Assembly: GCA_014055525.1 (NCBI GenBank)
Contig: WIAH01000001.1
Location: 124,001-188,000, forward strand
Direction: 5' to 3'
DNA: 64,000 bases
DNA from: Nitrospira sp. CR1.3
Lineage (GTDB): Bacteria; Nitrospirota; Nitrospiria; Nitrospirales; Nitrospiraceae
Shown: piece after piece, positions 34,810 to 43,427 of the stretch
Numbering within the stretch: position 1 is the stretch's first letter
Layout: each line of letters opens with the position of its first letter
The notes under the pieces: generated by a model
Databases searched by the model: none
What the model was told of the DNA's origin: nothing
The model's input: the letters and a program-made list of their open reading frames with translations, nothing else
Translations under genes and position numbers: made by a program

Positions 34810-35484
34810 ATGGACAATCATCCTACTCTACAATCTCTGACCAACGACGAGAAAAACGCTGCGGAAGCTGCCTTCGCGCGTCGTCCTTTCAATCCAAAAT
34901 GGTCGGCGAGAGCTCGCCATGTCTATGACGGTATCGTAAACGCCCTGCCCGCTCCTTCTCATGAAGGGGAAGAAGCGACGCCGACACCCGAGCCGGCTGC
35001 GGCTACGGACGAGACCGCGTCGGAGGCTTTGTCGCACCTGGAAGTAAGACCACCTGACCAGGTAGAGGAACCGGTTAAAAAACAGAACGCTGCTGCATTA
35101 CCCACAAGAATTCCGTTTCATCAAGCCATCGAGTCCGGCTCACTGATTGACGTGACGCCTTCAGCCAGGCAGTTGGGGTTTTCTTTTCCTGTGACCGTGA
35201 CGAAACCGCTCTGGGAGATGGGGATCGCGCCCATCAGCACCATGACGCAGGAAGAGCAGTCCGGTCGCTTGCGGGACGTGCTTATGGCTTTCCGGCTTCG
35301 ATTGGCTGCTCAACCGACTGTTTCGCCTCTCATCGACTTTCCGGCGCTATTGGCCCTTCCTCCGAACAGCGTGCCTCAGCCGATTCCTTTGTTTGCACTC
35401 GTTCAACCGGATGAAGACAATCGCGCGACGGTGACGCTGCTGCTGCCCAATGAAGTGTCGACCAGCATCATCCCGATGAATTAA
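34810..35484 (+). CDS. Hypothetical protein with a DUF6573-like C-terminal half
   Basis: A 224-residue soluble protein. The first 100 residues are low-complexity and Glu/Pro/Ala-rich. From about residue 105 it reads IPFHQAIESGSLIDVTPSAR, LGFSFPVTVTKPLWE and QSGRLRDVLMAFRLRL, then IPLFALVQPDEDNRATVTLL. This order recalls DUF6573 proteins (DGVLVDV, FPVAVTRAVWE, QSGRLWDVL), which are mostly found on plasmids and other mobile DNA and have no known function. Its stop overlaps the end of the convergent neighbour by 4 bp. Confidence 0.6.
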   Translation: MDNHPTLQSLTNDEKNAAEAAFARRPFNPKWSARARHVYDGIVNALPAPSHEGEEATPTPEPAAATDETASEALSHLEVRPPDQVEEPVKKQNAAALPTRIPFHQAIESGSLIDVTPSARQLGFSFPVTVTKPLWEMGIAPISTMTQEEQSGRLRDVLMAFRLRLAAQPTVSPLIDFPALLALPPNSVPQPIPLFALVQPDEDNRATVTLLLPNEVSTSIIPMN

Positions 35485-36023
35485 CCATCGCGTTTCGTCG
35501 CCCGTCCTCTCATCAACTTCCGACCTCCCAAATAGAGCACACATGGGATCCACACCCAGGTGGCTTCGCTGAAAAGCACAGTCACAGCGGCTGGACCGAG
35601 TGCATGAGCCGGCTCGAGAGGCGTAACCGCAATCGGGTGATGGGGGAAAAAGTACCTCGTGTTGTCGAAAGGCGCAAAGAACGCGACACCAAGACCTCCA
35701 TCGGTCAGCGCGTCAAGTATTGCGTGCGAGAAGGTGGCAAGAAAGAAAAACCCCCACAGCCGTTGATAGTTCATCTCTCCCCAGCGAACGGTCCAGCGCG
35801 TGATCATCAAACTGAAGAGGATGGCGAAGAGAATTGAGTGAGTCACACCCCGGTGGCCGAGAACCGCATCGTAGGGCACCCCGATCCAGAACCCGATCAC
35901 ATCCAGATCCGCGACTTCTGCGCACATAACCCCGAGGAGCCAGTAGCGCAGGGTGGGAGACGGGATCCGGAATCCGACTGCGATAGTAGCCGCCACGACA
36001 GCATGGGTCAGGGGTGATGCCAT
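35481..36023 (-). CDS. YdjM/DUF457-like membrane-bound metal-dependent hydrolase
   Basis: A 180-residue inner-membrane protein. SPLTHAVVAATIAVGF at the N-terminus, ADLDVIGF, HRGVTHSILFAILF and SHAILDALTDGG are the conserved His/Asp blocks of the YdjM/LexA-binding family, predicted to be metal-dependent hydrolases. Four or five helices are seen. The ATG at 36023 has a GGAGGTC site 10 bp upstream; a longer frame to 36134 is less likely. Confidence 0.82.
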   Translation of the reverse strand: MASPLTHAVVAATIAVGFRIPSPTLRYWLLGVMCAEVADLDVIGFWIGVPYDAVLGHRGVTHSILFAILFSLMITRWTVRWGEMNYQRLWGFFFLATFSHAILDALTDGGLGVAFFAPFDNTRYFFPHHPIAVTPLEPAHALGPAAVTVLFSEATWVWIPCVLYLGGRKLMRGRATKRDG

Positions 36024-36176
36024 CGGATGTTGCGACCTCCGTATCCGATTCCATTGAGCACACGACAGGTCGTACTGCGCCTTGGCCCAGTACCAGGTTG
36101 CAGCAAGACGATGTGGGGTGTAAGTTAACAGCACGAACCGGCCGGAACAACGGGTTTTCCGAGGCAGGAGGGTACA

Positions 36177-36785
36177 ATGACCAGCTCGATCTGTTCCCCG
36201 TCATCACGCCCGACATGGAAAGCGATTTATTATGGAGCGCTCCTGACAACGATTCTCTCCGGCTGCGCGAAAATGCCATTTGATCCGACTCCTGTTGTTC
36301 CCGCGAATTCCACCCTTCCCTATTCGGCCAAAGTAAAGGTCAGCGAGATCGGGACTTTCGAGGTCGAGCCCGGCGCCAGCATGGGGACTGACCCGCTTCT
36401 GCAGAGCCGTGTCAGTCGCACCGCTTCGACCTTGCTCTCCACCAATGATCCGACTGATTGGGAACGCACAACTGTGAAATACCTCGCGACCAGGAAAACG
36501 TTTCAAAAAGTCGTTCAGGAGGGCGCGGCGGACCTGGATCTCACGCTTCGAATCAACATGTACGTTGATCCCAGCGTGGCCTCCGACTTCAGCTACATCT
36601 ATCTGGCCGTCACAGACGCAACCCTGAGCGATCCCCGGACCGGACGTTCTCTGATGCGTTATTCCGGATTCGGGAAGACACCAGGCGACAAGAAGGACAA
36701 AGCAGCGATGGAACGGGCGGTGCACGCCGCCTTTCGTGATCTGTTCAGCAAGATGGAAAGCGACAAACGGCTGTTGTCTCTCTGA
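36177..36785 (+). CDS. Hypothetical lipoprotein, 202 residues
   Basis: A hydrophobic N-terminal segment ends in a lipobox (LLTTILSGC), so the protein should be lipid-anchored. The mature part has mixed alpha/beta character (VKVSEIGTFEVEPGASMGTD, GAADLDLTLRINMYVDP, MRYSGFGKT) and ends in a helical region (DKAAMERAVHAAFRDLFSKM). No family is recognised. It is divergent from the YdjM-like gene. Confidence 0.7.
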   Translation: MTSSICSPSSRPTWKAIYYGALLTTILSGCAKMPFDPTPVVPANSTLPYSAKVKVSEIGTFEVEPGASMGTDPLLQSRVSRTASTLLSTNDPTDWERTTVKYLATRKTFQKVVQEGAADLDLTLRINMYVDPSVASDFSYIYLAVTDATLSDPRTGRSLMRYSGFGKTPGDKKDKAAMERAVHAAFRDLFSKMESDKRLLSL

Positions 36786-36837
36786 TCATCAGAATTACAA
36801 GGCTGTACAAACACATCGGCCGGAGGGCAACAGACCA

Positions 36838-38172
36838 TCAACCTGACCGAGCGACCATGCGATAGGCCATTTCGCGCTCTTCGGCCTCCGTTTTGACCTT
36901 CCCGTCCAGTCGAGCCCCTAACAATCGATCAAGAATGGACTTGAATCGAGGTCCTGGCTTCAGCCCGAGCTTCTTCAAATCCTCTCCCCTGACGGCAATC
37001 GCAGCATGGCGGTCCCGCTTCATATAGCGAGCCAGCCGCTGCCTGCACCGTCGTGCTTCCCTGCCCGCTGCCGGTAGCTGCATCTTCGCCGCAAGCAATA
37101 CCAGGGCTTCCGGGGGCAAGCCAATCAGCAAACGGTAAACCTGAGAGGGACGCAGTTCCCTGTTCTGCAACAACCGCTTCAGAATGAGATCCGTTTGACT
37201 TCCGGACCAGTCGATGGCGGCGGATTGCCCGGATGAGAGATTCATCCGCTGCGCCACCGATCGAAGGATCGAGGGCCCCGCTTCCGAAAGGAGCGCCATC
37301 AGGCAAATCACTGGCCGCTCAACTGAAGGAGCGGAACGAAGCTTCGCCCACCATGCGCATGCAGGAGAAACAGCGTCCAGCAGGCGCTTGACCCTCCTCG
37401 TATACCGCAGGCGCGGATGCAGGAACCGCAAGAGGTTCAGTCGCACCAGCCAGTCGGTGGCACGACTCGGTTGGTGTTCTGCCAGGAGCAAGAGCACTTC
37501 GTTGCGCAGCCGAGGACCGGACAGCCGGCTGATCAGGTTCGCCGCCGCCGCCTCGGCCAGCAATCGCCTGCTTCCCGACTCCAGCGAAAATCCGAACCGC
37601 TGCATGAAGCGGATCGCGCGGAAGATGCGAGTTGGATCGTCACGGAAGCTCTCCTCATGAAGAACCCGGAGAGTCTTGGAGCGAAGGTCCCGCTGACCGC
37701 TGTAGGGGTCGTGCAGCAGGCCGAAGTTTCCGGCATTGAGTTGGACTGCCATCGCATTGATCGTAAAATCACGGCGAAACAAGTCCACGCGCACAGAGGA
37801 TGGCTCGACCTTCGGCAAGGCGGCAGGATCAGCATAGGACTCGCGACGGGTGGAAGCGATGTCGATCTTTTGACCGTCGGGTAGGACCAATCGCGCTGTC
37901 GCAAATCGCTCATATTGCACCACGCTGGCTTTGTACCGACCAGCGACCGAGCGGGCGAACGCCAGCCCGTCGCCTTCCACCGTCAGGTCCAGATCGAGAG
38001 TCTTCCGGCCCAGCAGCAGGTCTCGAACCACGCCGCCGACGAGATAGAGCGCCACCTGCCTTTGATCCGCAAGATTCCCAAGCTCGCGAAGCAGAGCCTG
38101 ACACTTTGGAGGGAGGCGACGCAGTAGACCATTTCCGGATGTTGACGGTCTCACAGCGGCTGATTGTAGCAA
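36838..38172 (-). CDS. CCA-adding enzyme / poly(A) polymerase family nucleotidyltransferase
   Basis: A 444-residue class II nucleotidyltransferase. YLVGGVVRDLLLGRKTLDLD has the GG signature and the catalytic Asp60 and Asp62, FTINAMAVQL and DPYSGQRDL are conserved, and RDDPTRIFRAIRFMQRFGF is the neck region. No HD domain is seen. It may finish tRNA 3' ends (CCA or A addition) or act as poly(A) polymerase. The start appears to be TTG at 38172, 15 bp after the upstream gene; a GTG six codons on is possible. Confidence 0.88.
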   Translation of the reverse strand: MLQSAAVRPSTSGNGLLRRLPPKCQALLRELGNLADQRQVALYLVGGVVRDLLLGRKTLDLDLTVEGDGLAFARSVAGRYKASVVQYERFATARLVLPDGQKIDIASTRRESYADPAALPKVEPSSVRVDLFRRDFTINAMAVQLNAGNFGLLHDPYSGQRDLRSKTLRVLHEESFRDDPTRIFRAIRFMQRFGFSLESGSRRLLAEAAAANLISRLSGPRLRNEVLLLLAEHQPSRATDWLVRLNLLRFLHPRLRYTRRVKRLLDAVSPACAWWAKLRSAPSVERPVICLMALLSEAGPSILRSVAQRMNLSSGQSAAIDWSGSQTDLILKRLLQNRELRPSQVYRLLIGLPPEALVLLAAKMQLPAAGREARRCRQRLARYMKRDRHAAIAVRGEDLKKLGLKPGPRFKSILDRLLGARLDGKVKTEAEEREMAYRMVARSG

Positions 38173-38187
38173 TTCAAGGACATCCGT

Positions 38188-38730
38188 TCAGCGAGGCTGA
38201 CTTCCGCGCTTGGAACGATCGCCTTGCGCTTCTTTTTTCTCCACTTGCGTCTGACCGGGTTTGATCACCCCGGCCGTCGCCTCATTCTTTGCTTCAGCGC
38301 GCATCTGCTGTCTCACTTGCTGCGCCTCAGTCACCACTCGACCCAGATCGACACCGAGATCCCTCGAGATCGAGGTCCATCCAGCCTTTTTCGATCGCAA
38401 ATCGTTGACGCGCTGCAAAGCGGCCTCAACCGATTCATAAGTCTTGGGATCCGTTCTCGCAAGCTCGTTCGCCAAGGTGAGTCGAACGCCGGTTTCACCC
38501 CAGCTCAGCTTTGCCTCACGCAACTTATCCACGACTTGCGTATCCACGTGAAACAGCCTGGCCATGGCTTGAGCATGGGCTTTCGGTTCGCGTCCCGCTG
38601 CGTCTTCATCCATTTCCTGTTGCGTGACTTGGATCTTCACGTCGTCCGAGGCAGGAGGCAACAACTGCGCCAATGGAGAATCAACCGCAAGGAGCCCCAA
38701 GAATGCCAAGGTCAACAACAGCGCCCGCAT
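38188..38730 (-). CDS. Exported hypothetical protein, 180 residues
   Basis: A signal peptide (MRALLLTLAFLGLLAVDSPLA) is followed by a helical hydrophilic body (AMARLFHVDTQVVDKLREAK, VRLTLANELARTDPKTYESV, GWTSISRDLGVDLGRVVTEA) and a Lys/Gln-rich tail. GGAGGAGG precedes the ATG. I recall similar periplasmic proteins in Nitrospira-type genomes but no function. It is next to the nucleotidyltransferase and perhaps co-transcribed. Confidence 0.7.
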   Translation of the reverse strand: MRALLLTLAFLGLLAVDSPLAQLLPPASDDVKIQVTQQEMDEDAAGREPKAHAQAMARLFHVDTQVVDKLREAKLSWGETGVRLTLANELARTDPKTYESVEAALQRVNDLRSKKAGWTSISRDLGVDLGRVVTEAQQVRQQMRAEAKNEATAGVIKPGQTQVEKKEAQGDRSKRGSQPR

Positions 38731-38871
38731 AGTCCTCCTCCGGAAACGGTGTTCAATGAAACCTTCTTTTGTGACAACCTACCCGATGACTTCTTCTCTC
38801 GCAAGCTTCTCATCAGGCGTCGCGCGTGAAAGACTCGATCGCACGACTCTCGGGACTTCGAATCGAAAGGC

Positions 38872-39549
38872 CTATCGGATGTCACGGAAAAACGCGTGGG
38901 GAAGCGCCGTCAAACCCCATTCGACGTGGAGAATGATGGCCAGCACGCGGGCGAAGCTCCGCCAGACGCCCATTTGAACAAACTTGCGGGAATCGGTCAC
39001 CACAGGAGGAGAGAGCAGGAGCGGTCTTGTCACTTTGAGAAGTTTCTCGCAGAAGGCCACGTCCTCAAGAATCGGCTGCTCCGGGAAGCCGCCGAGGTCA
39101 TAAAAAAGCGCCCGTCGAACAAACAAGGCTTGATCGCCATAGATGATGCGACTGCGTCGACAACGGAAATTGTCGAGAAAGGAGATCAGCTTCAGCCTCC
39201 AGTCGTCCCCAGAGAACCGATGCAAGAAGCCGCCGGCTCGAATCTTGACATCCTCCTCCAGGCGATTCAGCCTTCGGATTGCTCCCGGCGGCAAGACGGT
39301 GTCCGCATGAAGAAAGAGCAGCCATTCGCCACGCGCAGCTTTCGCCCCGGCATTCATCTGCACTGCCCTGCCCTTCAGAGTTCTCAGGAGCCGCGCTCTC
39401 GGCTCGGCCTGAACAATTTCGGTGGTCCGATCGAGACTGCCGCCATCGACAACCAGCACCTCATAATCGCCCGATTGCCGAAACAATTCGCGTAGGGTAT
39501 GGGGCAGGGCCCGTTCCTCGTCATATGTCGGAATGACGACGGAGATCAT
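38872..39549 (-). CDS. Family 2 glycosyltransferase, TIGR04283-like
   Basis: A protein of about 225 residues. ISVVIPTYDEERALPHTLRE, VLVVDGGSLDRT, LLFLHADTVLPPGA (with the DxD-like HAD) and QALFVRRALFYDLGGFPE, ILEDVAFCEKL match the TIGR04283 group, often annotated as arsenosugar-biosynthesis glycosyltransferase. The ATG at 39549 overlaps the stop of the ferritin-like gene as ATGA; another ATG is four codons earlier. It is the last gene of a four-gene overlapping operon. No arsM is in the window, so an arsenosugar product is not implied. Confidence 0.85.
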   Translation of the reverse strand: MISVVIPTYDEERALPHTLRELFRQSGDYEVLVVDGGSLDRTTEIVQAEPRARLLRTLKGRAVQMNAGAKAARGEWLLFLHADTVLPPGAIRRLNRLEEDVKIRAGGFLHRFSGDDWRLKLISFLDNFRCRRSRIIYGDQALFVRRALFYDLGGFPEQPILEDVAFCEKLLKVTRPLLLSPPVVTDSRKFVQMGVWRSFARVLAIILHVEWGLTALPHAFFRDIR

Positions 39550-40184
39550 GGCGTGAGCCATGCCGGCAGATAGGTTTTCACGTCCGACGCCCAGGCTGCC
39601 GGATCTTCTTCGATGTCGTCAAACAGCTCGGCCAGTGTCAGGACCATCGCCTGTGTGAGAGAGAGGTATTGCTGCCCCTTCCGGCTGAGTTCGCCGGCAT
39701 CGGCCCGGCCAGCCTGAAACGCCCGCTCGATCATGCGCTCGCCGAATGCATGGTGCGCCTCTTCCTGATGAAGCAGGATGCGGCGAAGTCTTCCGAGGGG
39801 CGCATCCCGCTTGGCGAGGCCCGCTTCGATCCGATTGAGTATCGCTTCGCCCAGTCCCTCGAGAATGATCTGCTCGGCCAACAACGTTTCATAGAAATCT
39901 CGTCGCGCCACCGCGTCGTCGAGCTTTTTCCCGTACACTTCCAATGCCGGAAGAAACGGGGCGTCGCCGAGATGGCGCGGAGCGAGCCAGGCGATCGCGC
40001 CCTGAAAAACATAGGCGTGCACGGCTTCCTGCTTCGCCTGGCTTCTGAGAAATCGGCTGGCGCCTGCGTCCTCGACCATTAGCGCTTGCCTGGCGGCGCA
40101 GGCCTGAGCCATCCGCTCTCCATATTCGAGGAATGTCAGGAGCCGGGCGATCGGCACCCTTTCATCAGGACGAACGAGCATCAT
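39546..40184 (-). CDS. Ferritin-like di-iron domain protein
   Basis: A 212-residue four-helix protein. Glu20 or Glu23, the Glu53-x2-His56 pair (QEAVHAYV), Glu104/Glu109 (LLAEQIILEG), and Glu142 with His145 (LHQEEAHHAF) form a di-iron carboxylate pattern like ferritin-like oxygenases. It may oxidise a small molecule or peptide, but this is inferred. The start overlaps the DUF547 stop by 20 bp and the end overlaps the glycosyltransferase start. Confidence 0.8.
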   Translation of the reverse strand: MMLVRPDERVPIARLLTFLEYGERMAQACAARQALMVEDAGASRFLRSQAKQEAVHAYVFQGAIAWLAPRHLGDAPFLPALEVYGKKLDDAVARRDFYETLLAEQIILEGLGEAILNRIEAGLAKRDAPLGRLRRILLHQEEAHHAFGERMIERAFQAGRADAGELSRKGQQYLSLTQAMVLTLAELFDDIEEDPAAWASDVKTYLPAWLTP

Positions 40185-40965
40185 TTCCCTGTCGAGGCGG
40201 AGTCCCGTTCAGGCTCCAATCGTACTCGAGATATTCCACGCGATAGCCTGGCTGCTTCAGCTCTTCCGCCAATTCCGGATCTTCGATGTGTCGGGCAACA
40301 TAGGCCAATACCGATCCGGCGGCATGGGCAAAATCCGATTCGAACCATTTAAAAATCATGGACAACGACGCCAGTTTCTGCCGCCGATCGAAACGGTTCC
40401 GCGTGGGATCGTTGATGAAGGATTTCGCCGCGACGTCGAGTTGCCGGCCCAACTGATCAGGCTGATAGGCCCAAGATTGCAGCTTCGGGCAGGAGGCCGA
40501 CGCGCAGACGATCGCAAAGTGCACCAGCGGTTCGTGGAACTGCTCGATCAGCACCCGCCGTTCAAGATCGTAGAGATTGATGGTCGCCCCTCCGACCCGA
40601 TAGTCCCGGCCGATAAAGTAGCGATAGCGTCCCCAGAGCGTCATCGGCGAGTAGCCGTCAATGATCCCCTTCACGGCAAACGCATTATAGGCATTGATCC
40701 AGAAGGCCATACGATCCTCTCGTGAGGAGAGCTTGGTGGGATCGATGCGGTTGAGTTCCGCGAGATAACGATCGAGCTCTCCACCGGCCTGAATCGACGG
40801 ATAATCGACTAGACCATCACGGACGCCGGCCCGGACGATCTGATTCCAGATTTCATGCGACACCCGATCCGGCGAGATGGGATCGACGGGTGTGAACGAG
40901 CGCGGTATCGCCGAACAACTGGAAAGAATCAGGGCAAGGATAAAAAACCGGAGCAAGAGCGTCAT
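40165..40965 (-). CDS. DUF547 lipoprotein
   Basis: A 266-residue protein with a lipobox (LALILSSC). DUF547 blocks are clear: LVDYPSIQAGGELDRYLAEL, FWINAYNAFAVKGIID, YDLERRVL, HFAIVCASASCPKL, and AYVARHIEDPELAEEL. The FWINxYN and CASxSCP motifs suggest a papain-like Cys/His enzyme, but the reaction is not known. Its ATG overlaps the radical SAM stop by 4 bp. It faces the periplasm, unlike its partners. Confidence 0.88.
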   Translation of the reverse strand: MTLLLRFFILALILSSCSAIPRSFTPVDPISPDRVSHEIWNQIVRAGVRDGLVDYPSIQAGGELDRYLAELNRIDPTKLSSREDRMAFWINAYNAFAVKGIIDGYSPMTLWGRYRYFIGRDYRVGGATINLYDLERRVLIEQFHEPLVHFAIVCASASCPKLQSWAYQPDQLGRQLDVAAKSFINDPTRNRFDRRQKLASLSMIFKWFESDFAHAAGSVLAYVARHIEDPELAEELKQPGYRVEYLEYDWSLNGTPPRQGNDARSS

Positions 40966-41978
40966 AAGCCGGTTCTTCCTGCGGCAAACGAAACCGGCGT
41001 GCGCAACGCCGTGATGGGATGACGCAGGATCGTCCCGACCACGCGACCATCGAGCCGGTTGCAGGACGACCGGTCTGAGCAGAGCCGTATGGCTTCTCGA
41101 TCGAACCGCTCCAAGATATCGCTCAGCGGCGACTCGCGAAGGTTCCCCACTGGAGGAAACGCCAGACAGGGAGCGACATTTCCCGATGCGTCGATGGCGA
41201 TACTGTACCTCCCGGCGTCACACGGTTCCAATTTCCTGCCGCGCAGCCATGTCACATTGTCTTCCACGAATTTACGCAAATAGCCCGGCGGGATCAACTC
41301 GTCGTCGAGCAAACCGCTGAAGACGGCCGCTGCGCTGGAGCGCTCGTACATGAGCAAAGCATCCCGTTTGCCGTAGGTTCCGACGTTCCAATGATAGGCT
41401 CCTACGACCGGCAGAAATCCTTCGCTTCGCGCGAATCGCATAACGGCCGGCACGTCGGCTCGATTGACCTCGCTCACGATGCAGGTCAGAAATTTCGGAT
41501 GGGGGAATTGTCTCAAGAGCGCAATGCCGTGGAGCGCCTGCTCCAGTTGATCGACGCCGCGAATCTGCCGATATTTCATTCGATCCAAGGTATCCAGACT
41601 CACCGAGACGGCTAAGGCCCGCCTGCTCAATCGTTCTACCAGCCGGGCGGTCAATTTCGTGCCGTTCGTGATGAGCGTGAGATGGAATCCGATCTCATGC
41701 AGGTCATCACAAATGTCCGGAAGGTCGTGCCTGAGCAGCGGCTCGCCTCCCTGCACCAACACGAACCGTATCCCATCGCGATAGAGACCCAAGAAGATTT
41801 TCTGAATCTCTTCGCGCGACATCTCGTACCGGCCGGCATTGAGCGGAAGATCGCAGTATCCGCAGGCAGAATTGCACCGAAGGTTGACCAGGAACGTGGC
41901 CAGTATCGGTCGACCCGTAACCAGGTTCCTGAGCGGCGCATAAACCTGGTTCAGAACCGTGAGAGGCGACGCCATCAT
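40962..41978 (-). CDS. Radical SAM protein with SPASM-like C-terminus
   Basis: A 338-residue radical SAM enzyme. CNSACGYC gives the [4Fe-4S] ligands Cys35, Cys39 and Cys42, and VQGGEPLLRHDL is the GGE SAM-binding motif. The C-terminal part has further Cys residues (EPCDAGRYSIAIDASGNVAP, then C, LCSDRSSC) like SPASM or twitch auxiliary cluster domains, as in enzymes acting on peptides or on hopanoid- or sugar-like substrates. It is the first gene of the four-gene operon. Confidence 0.85.
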   Translation of the reverse strand: MMASPLTVLNQVYAPLRNLVTGRPILATFLVNLRCNSACGYCDLPLNAGRYEMSREEIQKIFLGLYRDGIRFVLVQGGEPLLRHDLPDICDDLHEIGFHLTLITNGTKLTARLVERLSRRALAVSVSLDTLDRMKYRQIRGVDQLEQALHGIALLRQFPHPKFLTCIVSEVNRADVPAVMRFARSEGFLPVVGAYHWNVGTYGKRDALLMYERSSAAAVFSGLLDDELIPPGYLRKFVEDNVTWLRGRKLEPCDAGRYSIAIDASGNVAPCLAFPPVGNLRESPLSDILERFDREAIRLCSDRSSCNRLDGRVVGTILRHPITALRTPVSFAAGRTGL

Positions 41979-42182
41979 CTCACTCCATACGGGCAGACAC
42001 GGTCATATTTGGACAGGTTCATGCCATTTTTTTTCCGGTTTCTTTACCGAGCCCCGCTGTGGCAACCGTATTGCGTCATAACTCGCTGAAATTTCGATCT
42101 TAACCCAGCAATCCGCTTCGGCACATGCTTTGCTGATGGGTCCAGGGTTGGCAAGACTTTCACGCTGTAAGGAGGTTTGGAT

Positions 42183-42575
42183 ATGAAGAAGGTGAAGAAG
42201 ACAAAGATTCTGCCGATCATTGTGGCCATCCTGGCGGTCACGGCGATTGCCACAGCCCCGGCTTTGGCCAAGAGCTCGAAGAAGCCTTCGTCCCATTCGT
42301 CTGCGGCTGCGGCAGCTTCCTCGATGGGCGCGGTTCCACAGGTCCAGGAAGCTCCAAAGGGCGGCCGCCACGATGAAAAACCAGGTCCTGCCTGGAAGAC
42401 CATCGGCGGAACTGTGAAGCAAATCGAGGGCAATGCTTACACCGTTGAGGATTACGAAGGCAACCAGGTGAAACTCTACGTCGGCCAAGGGACGAAGCAC
42501 ATGAAGCAGAAGAAGGTGGGGGACACCGTTCGCGCGGAGATTACGCGGGGCGGCTTCGCGAATTCGATTCAGTAA
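42183..42575 (+). CDS. Small exported OB-like protein, 130 residues
   Basis: A signal peptide (TKILPIIVAILAVTAIATAP) is followed by a Ser/Ala/Lys-rich linker. A compact beta domain comes last: TIGGTVKQIEGNAYTVEDYE, GNQVKLYVGQGTKHM, VGDTVRAEIT. This looks like a single OB-type barrel that may bind a metal or polymer. An AAGGAGG site 9 bp before the ATG at 42183 and a strong terminator after the gene suggest a monocistronic, well expressed gene. Confidence 0.75.
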   Translation: MKKVKKTKILPIIVAILAVTAIATAPALAKSSKKPSSHSSAAAAASSMGAVPQVQEAPKGGRHDEKPGPAWKTIGGTVKQIEGNAYTVEDYEGNQVKLYVGQGTKHMKQKKVGDTVRAEITRGGFANSIQ

Positions 42576-42622
42576 CCCCCTTATGAATCCGCGCACCCGC
42601 CCAGGGCGCGCTGGTGTCCTCA

Positions 42623-42659
42623 AGGAGGCCGGCCCTGAACAGGCCGGCCTCCTCTTTTT
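42623..42659 (+). terminator. Strong intrinsic terminator
   Basis: AGGAGGCCGGCC and GGCCGGCCTCCT form a perfect 12-bp stem with a 7-nt loop, followed by CTTTTTC. It ends the small exported protein gene and may also serve the convergent DUF3047 operon. Confidence 0.9.
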
Positions 42660-42677
42660 CACCTCACTCGCCCCGCT

Positions 42678-43427
42678 TCATCGGCCGCCACGCAAGAACT
42701 GAATGTCTCCGTAATAGGCAGTCGCCCGCTCTTTCGTATTGTCCGTATCGCTCATGATCGCGACTCCGTTGATCATCGGCGGTTCCTCTCCGAAAGCCTT
42801 CATGTAATCTTCGTAAATGTTTCGCTCCTCCTTCAACCAAGTCCCCAGCTTTTCCGGCCCGCTTTGGATCACGATCATCCTGGCGAAGTCCGTGTATGCG
42901 TTCTCGACGATGCTGCCGACCGGACTTTTCGTATCCCAGATGTAATTCAAGGCGGCGATGGGTATGTCGCCGAAGATCGCTCGTCCCGCCTTGTACTTCA
43001 GCTTTCTCGATAGACTGACCTTGTCCGGATCATATTCGAAGGTGATATACAACCTGGCGGGGAAGTCGTCTCCTTCCTTCAACGTCACATCGCTGTTCTT
43101 CAGGATGTTCTCGACTTTCCAGCGCCACCGGACGATCGGGTATTCCCTGGGATTGATCGTGATTGGTTTAATGAGGCCGGAGGCTGAGGCCTCGCTCACC
43201 GCCTTCACGAATGCAAGATCGCCCTCCTTGACCACCTCATAAGTCGTGTGTTTTGGAATCTTCTTGAACGTGAGCGGCTTCCACCCGTCCGGAAGCGCCA
43301 GTCCTACCGAGGCCGTCGAGAACTTCCCGACTTCGAGCACCGGTCCGAGGTCCGCTGCCGACACCACGGACCCAATCGCCATGAGGAAAGCGGACAGAAG
43401 GACGGCTCTTCCGGCTCTGCCTGTCAT
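42678..43427 (-). CDS. DUF3047 exported protein
   Basis: A protein of about 249 residues with a signal peptide (AVLLSAFLMAIGSVVSAAD). The body has DUF3047 blocks: YPIVRWRWKVENILKNSDV, DDFPARLYITFEYD, ALNYIWDTKSPVGSIVENAY, and VAIMSDTDNTKERATAYYGD near the C-terminus. The fold is beta-sandwich-like and the role unknown. The ATG at 43427 overlaps the stop of the flavoprotein gene (ATGA), so it is coupled to it. Confidence 0.85.
   Translation of the reverse strand: MTGRAGRAVLLSAFLMAIGSVVSAADLGPVLEVGKFSTASVGLALPDGWKPLTFKKIPKHTTYEVVKEGDLAFVKAVSEASASGLIKPITINPREYPIVRWRWKVENILKNSDVTLKEGDDFPARLYITFEYDPDKVSLSRKLKYKAGRAIFGDIPIAALNYIWDTKSPVGSIVENAYTDFARMIVIQSGPEKLGTWLKEERNIYEDYMKAFGEEPPMINGVAIMSDTDNTKERATAYYGDIQFLRGGR

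Noticed and set aside
38872..39549. Calling this operon an arsenosugar pathway
   Set aside because: The TIGR04283 name suggests it, but no arsenite methyltransferase or other ars gene is present within the window.
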